Shown one piece after another: positions 61,060-64,000 of a stretch of 64,000 nucleotides of DNA. This DNA comes from an uncultured Lachnospiraceae bacterium. GTDB lineage: Bacteria > Bacillota > Clostridia > Lachnospirales > Lachnospiraceae. Made by a program: the position numbers and the translations under genes. Location: the NCBI GenBank assembly GCA_947243855.1, contig CAMXIK010000004.1, positions 1 through 64,000 on the forward strand, read 5' to 3'. A model generated the notes under the pieces. It did not search any database, was not told where the DNA came from, and saw nothing but the letters and a program-made list of their open reading frames with translations. Every line of letters starts with the position of its first letter. The stretch's first letter is position 1.

Positions 61060-62040
61060 ATGCGCAGGAAAAAGAGAATACGAGCCGTGGCGGTATGTCT
61101 TACGGCGCTCTTTGCGGTGTATACCGTATTTGTCTATTTTCTGGTGAGCGCCTGTCTGGTGCCCTCTTTTATGGATCGTTTAAACGCTTTTGAGGATATC
61201 ACGAGGAAGTGCTACAGCGAGCAGGTGCAGACGTCGGATATCAAGGAAAATCAAAGCAAACTCCTTGCCGATACCGCTAAATGGCTGGAAACGGCGAACC
61301 GCGGCAGGATTTCGGCTCGGACGCCGGACGGGTATACTTTGATTGCGGCTCAGTTTCCGGCAAAACAGGAGAGCGATAAATGGGTGCTTCTTCTGCACGG
61401 ATATACCGGGTGGAAAGAGGAAATGTATCAATTCGCCTACTGGTATTACGAGCAGGGGTTTCACGTGCTTGTGCCTGATCTGCGTTGTCAGGGGGAGAGC
61501 GAGGGCGATTTCATCGGGATGGGATGGACGGATCACTATGACTGCGAGCTTTGGGTTTCCTATATTCTGGAACAGACGCCGGAGGCCAAGATTGTGCTCC
61601 ACGGACAGTCGATGGGCGCGGCGACCGCCCTCCTCATGGCCGGTTCGCCGGAAGCGTCCGAACATATTGCGGCGGTGGTCGCTGACAGCGCGTATACGGA
61701 AGCTTACGAAATGTTTGGCGATAAAATAACGGAGTGGTTCCATCTGCCAGCGGCCCCCTTTGTGGATTCGGCCTGTGTGATGCTGCGGCTGCGCGGCGGC
61801 TACAATCTGCGGGACGCCTCGCCGCTTCGGGCTGTGGCGGGAAGCAGCGTTCCCACACTGTTTATCCACGGGGATCAGGACCGGATGATCGACGTGGGCA
61901 TGTCCTACGAGCTGTTTGAGGCGGCGGCCGGTGAGAAGGAGCTTTTTATTGTGGAAGGAGCGGGGCACGCCCAAGCGCAGGATAAAGACCCGGCGGAATA
62001 TTACGGGAGGATCGATACGTTTTTGAAACGGCATTTGTGA
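61060..62040 (+). CDS. membrane-anchored alpha/beta hydrolase
   Basis: A 326-residue hydrolase with an N-terminal helix (about 8-32, serving as signal anchor) and an alpha/beta-hydrolase domain. The oxyanion segment is VLLLHGYTGWKEE, the nucleophile Ser is in LHGQSMGAATALLMAG, the acid Asp in LFIHGDQDRMI, and the His in VEGAGHAQAQ. The active site would be extracellular. Substrate is unknown. GGGGGCGG lies before the ATG. Confidence 0.88.
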   Translation: MRRKKRIRAVAVCLTALFAVYTVFVYFLVSACLVPSFMDRLNAFEDITRKCYSEQVQTSDIKENQSKLLADTAKWLETANRGRISARTPDGYTLIAAQFPAKQESDKWVLLLHGYTGWKEEMYQFAYWYYEQGFHVLVPDLRCQGESEGDFIGMGWTDHYDCELWVSYILEQTPEAKIVLHGQSMGAATALLMAGSPEASEHIAAVVADSAYTEAYEMFGDKITEWFHLPAAPFVDSACVMLRLRGGYNLRDASPLRAVAGSSVPTLFIHGDQDRMIDVGMSYELFEAAAGEKELFIVEGAGHAQAQDKDPAEYYGRIDTFLKRHL

Positions 62041-62062
62041 GGGGAGAAAGGCAGGCTTTTTT

Positions 62063-64000
62063 ATGGGTAGTAAAATTGGAAAAATAAGGAAAAGAACGGT
62101 AAGGGCGGCCGCCGCAGCATTTGCGGCAGTGCTGCTGTTTTTGTTTCCTTTGGGAACAGGAGAGGCGGATACGGTCTGCGGGGCCGGAAAGCGCACGGTC
62201 CGGATTGGATTCTTCCCGATGGGCGGGTATCACGAAACGCTGGCGGACGGAAGTCTTTCCGGTATGGATGTGGAGTATCTGCAAAATCTCTGTGATTATG
62301 TAAACTGGTCGGTGGAATATGTGTCCTGCGAAAGCTGGGACGAGGCCCTGCAGATGCTGGTCGATCAGGAAGTGGATCTGGTTGGTTCCGCCCAATATTC
62401 CAAAGAGCGGGCGGAAATTTACCGCTATGCCGATCTGGCAAGCGGCTATACCTTCGGCGCTATCGCGGTGAAGGGGGACAGCTCCCTTGCTTACGAGGAT
62501 TTCGAGGCCATGAAGGACATTACCTACGGCGTTGTCGGCACCTATGTGAGAAAGCGGGAATTTTTTGAATATCTGGAAGGGCATGGGGTCAAGAGCCCAA
62601 GGGTGCGCGAGTACGAGAATACGGCGGCCTTGCAGGACGCTCTTGCGGCGGGCGAGATCGACGCGCTGGTGCATTCCCTTACGGAGATCGAGGAGGGACA
62701 GCGGGTGATCGGCCGTTTCGCGCCGATGCCGTTCTATTACATAACCTACCCCGGCAATGAAGAACTGCTGCGGGAACTGAATCAGGGAATTGCGGATTTG
62801 AAGATGAACCGCCCGGAGCTGGAAAACGAGCTGATGGTAAAGTATTATGACAGCCGTTTGGATCATACGATCCTGCTCACCAGCGAGGAGAAGGATTATA
62901 TCAAAGAGGCAAAGACGCTGACGGTTGGGTGTCTGGACGGGCATTATCCTTTTTCCTACATTGACGAGGAAGGGGAATATAAAGGGCTTGTGCCGCAGAT
63001 GCTGGAGGAGGTCTCCGTGAGCACGGGTTTGACCTTTGAATATTTTCATGTAAAAGATATGGAGGAAGCGAAACAGGAGCTTGCGAATGGAACGATTGAT
63101 ATCATCGAGTATTGCAGCGAAGGGGCGGGCGATATCAGACAGCGCGGCTGCGCGTTGACGAAGGTTTATGCGAAGGTGCCCCAAGTGGTGGTGATGAAGC
63201 GGGGCAGCAGGACGGAGGAGATTAGCACGCTTGCGGTGACGGGCGACTTTTTCTCGCAGGAGGGAGGAGTCTCCTACGGGGAGGGAGCCGAGCTTTTATT
63301 TCAGAAGGGGCAGAGGGAATGTCTGGAAGCGGTGCGTACGGGCAAGGCCTCGGCGGCTCTTTGCGACGGCTATATGGCGGAGTATCTGATGGGTTCCCAG
63401 TTTGGCTACGGGCAGATGGAGATTCACACGGTTTTAAGCGAGGCCCACAATATTCGTATGGTGGTGCGCAACGATTCGGATTCTCCGCTTCTGGGGATCT
63501 TAAATAAGGAGCTTCTGGACGTTACTGACACAATGGTAAACGACTATATGTTACAGGATAACTTTTATTCCCGCATGAGCATAGACAGCTTTATCAGGGA
63601 TCACAGTATCGTCATTATCCTGATTTTGCTTCTGGCGGCGGCCCTTGTCATTTTTACCCTCTACCGGATGCTGAAAAACAGCAGGCGGATTGAGAAGCTG
63701 ATGTACAAGGATACGGATTTCAATATCTGGAATCTGAATTACCTGAAATACAGGGCGTCCCTCAAGCTGGGGACGGACGCAGATAAAAAATATGCCATTG
63801 TGTATACGGATATCTGCCAGTTTAAGAGCTATAACGCGCTGTACGGATGGAGCGCGGGACAGCGGCTTTTGGAACTCACCATCGAGGAGCTGTCTTCGGA
63901 GATCGACAGCGAGCAGGAGCTGTACGCCAGAAGCTACGGCAGTCATTTTGTGCTCTTTGTCTGCTATGAGGATATGGCGCAGTTAGAGCGGCGGATGCAG
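62063..64000 (+). CDS. double SBP3 sensor with degenerate GGDEF (partial)
   Basis: The frame is open to the window end, 646 residues so far. It has a signal segment, two solute-binding family 3 domains (about 45-270 and 290-505; first TVRIGFFPMGGYHETLADGS, second LTVGCLDGHYPFSYIDEEGE), a membrane helix (about 515-535, IVIILILLLAAALVIFTLYR) and a GGDEF-like domain. The GGDEF site reads YGSHF (ARSYGSHFVLF), so diguanylate cyclase activity is unlikely. An EAL domain may follow beyond the window. ATG 62063 follows a GGGGAGAAAGG stretch. Confidence 0.85.
   Translation, partial: MGSKIGKIRKRTVRAAAAAFAAVLLFLFPLGTGEADTVCGAGKRTVRIGFFPMGGYHETLADGSLSGMDVEYLQNLCDYVNWSVEYVSCESWDEALQMLVDQEVDLVGSAQYSKERAEIYRYADLASGYTFGAIAVKGDSSLAYEDFEAMKDITYGVVGTYVRKREFFEYLEGHGVKSPRVREYENTAALQDALAAGEIDALVHSLTEIEEGQRVIGRFAPMPFYYITYPGNEELLRELNQGIADLKMNRPELENELMVKYYDSRLDHTILLTSEEKDYIKEAKTLTVGCLDGHYPFSYIDEEGEYKGLVPQMLEEVSVSTGLTFEYFHVKDMEEAKQELANGTIDIIEYCSEGAGDIRQRGCALTKVYAKVPQVVVMKRGSRTEEISTLAVTGDFFSQEGGVSYGEGAELLFQKGQRECLEAVRTGKASAALCDGYMAEYLMGSQFGYGQMEIHTVLSEAHNIRMVVRNDSDSPLLGILNKELLDVTDTMVNDYMLQDNFYSRMSIDSFIRDHSIVIILILLLAAALVIFTLYRMLKNSRRIEKLMYKDTDFNIWNLNYLKYRASLKLGTDADKKYAIVYTDICQFKSYNALYGWSAGQRLLELTIEELSSEIDSEQELYARSYGSHFVLFVCYEDMAQLERRMQ

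Overview
The window looks like chromosomal DNA of an endospore-forming, anaerobic Firmicute, most likely a Lachnospiraceae (Clostridium cluster XIVa) relative. I base this on complete spoIIAA-spoIIAB-sigF and spoVAA-AB-AC gene sets, a T-box leader on valS, strong Gram-positive ribosome binding sites with occasional TTG and GTG starts, roughly 50% GC, and several protein types common in that family (FapA-like, DUF512, TetM-like translation GTPase, endosialidase-like). No species is claimed. Genes are densely packed. I see no insertion sequence, phage, CRISPR array or rRNA.

Layout. 1-790: A-rich gene-free DNA, then the promoter and T-box leader of valS. 791-8169: valS, a FapA-like protein, folC, a 48-residue protein and a zinc-ribbon/TPR membrane protein. 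8262-9889: forespore sigma-F operon. 9935-14390: a pucR regulator facing away from an NCS2 purine/uracil permease and a stand-alone allophanate hydrolase, with two matching palindromes between them. 14504-18494: acetyltransferase, pyrE, two small membrane proteins and an M29-type aminopeptidase. 18587-22094: purE-purM-purN-purD. 22180-30117: zinc-ribbon protein, SH3 membrane protein, GntR regulator with clpC, endosialidase-like protein, radA and an LCP-family enzyme. 30153-33670: a heterodimeric ABC exporter. 33655-34284 (minus): tRNA-Trp and a lipoprotein. 34858-36969 (minus): GH42 beta-galactosidase. 37121-38763: spoVAA-AB-AC without spoVAD or spoVAE following. 38814-45561: small protein, DUF4143 ATPase, zinc-ribbon protein with a Trp/Asp-rich tail, DUF512 radical-SAM-like protein, an LspA-like protein, an acetyltransferase and a chemotaxis transducer. 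45662-48361: a TetM-like GTPase fused to a Rae1/YacP-type NYN nuclease domain. 48435-51600: OmpR-type two-component system. 51616-58196 (minus): a signalling operon of an HD-GYP response regulator, a hybrid kinase with REC and HPt, and a hybrid kinase whose C-terminus is a DegV fatty-acid-binding domain. 58373-64000: Suv3-like RNA helicase, Sfp-type phosphopantetheinyl transferase, alpha/beta hydrolase, and a double-SBP3 plus degenerate GGDEF sensor that runs off the right edge.

The strongest candidates for something undescribed are two fusions. One joins a ribosome-protection-type GTPase to an A-site endonuclease-like domain (45662-48361). The other joins a membrane hybrid histidine kinase and receiver to a DegV domain (51616-54309), inside a compact phosphorelay/HD-GYP operon. 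Secondary items are the pucR/permease/allophanate hydrolase locus with its paired operators, the bacterial Suv3-like helicase, clpC under a GntR regulator instead of CtsR, the large aminopeptidase with an unassigned N-terminal half, and a shared GAACTT-CTA-AAGTTC motif upstream of two distant genes. All functional calls come from motif recognition by eye; no search was run.
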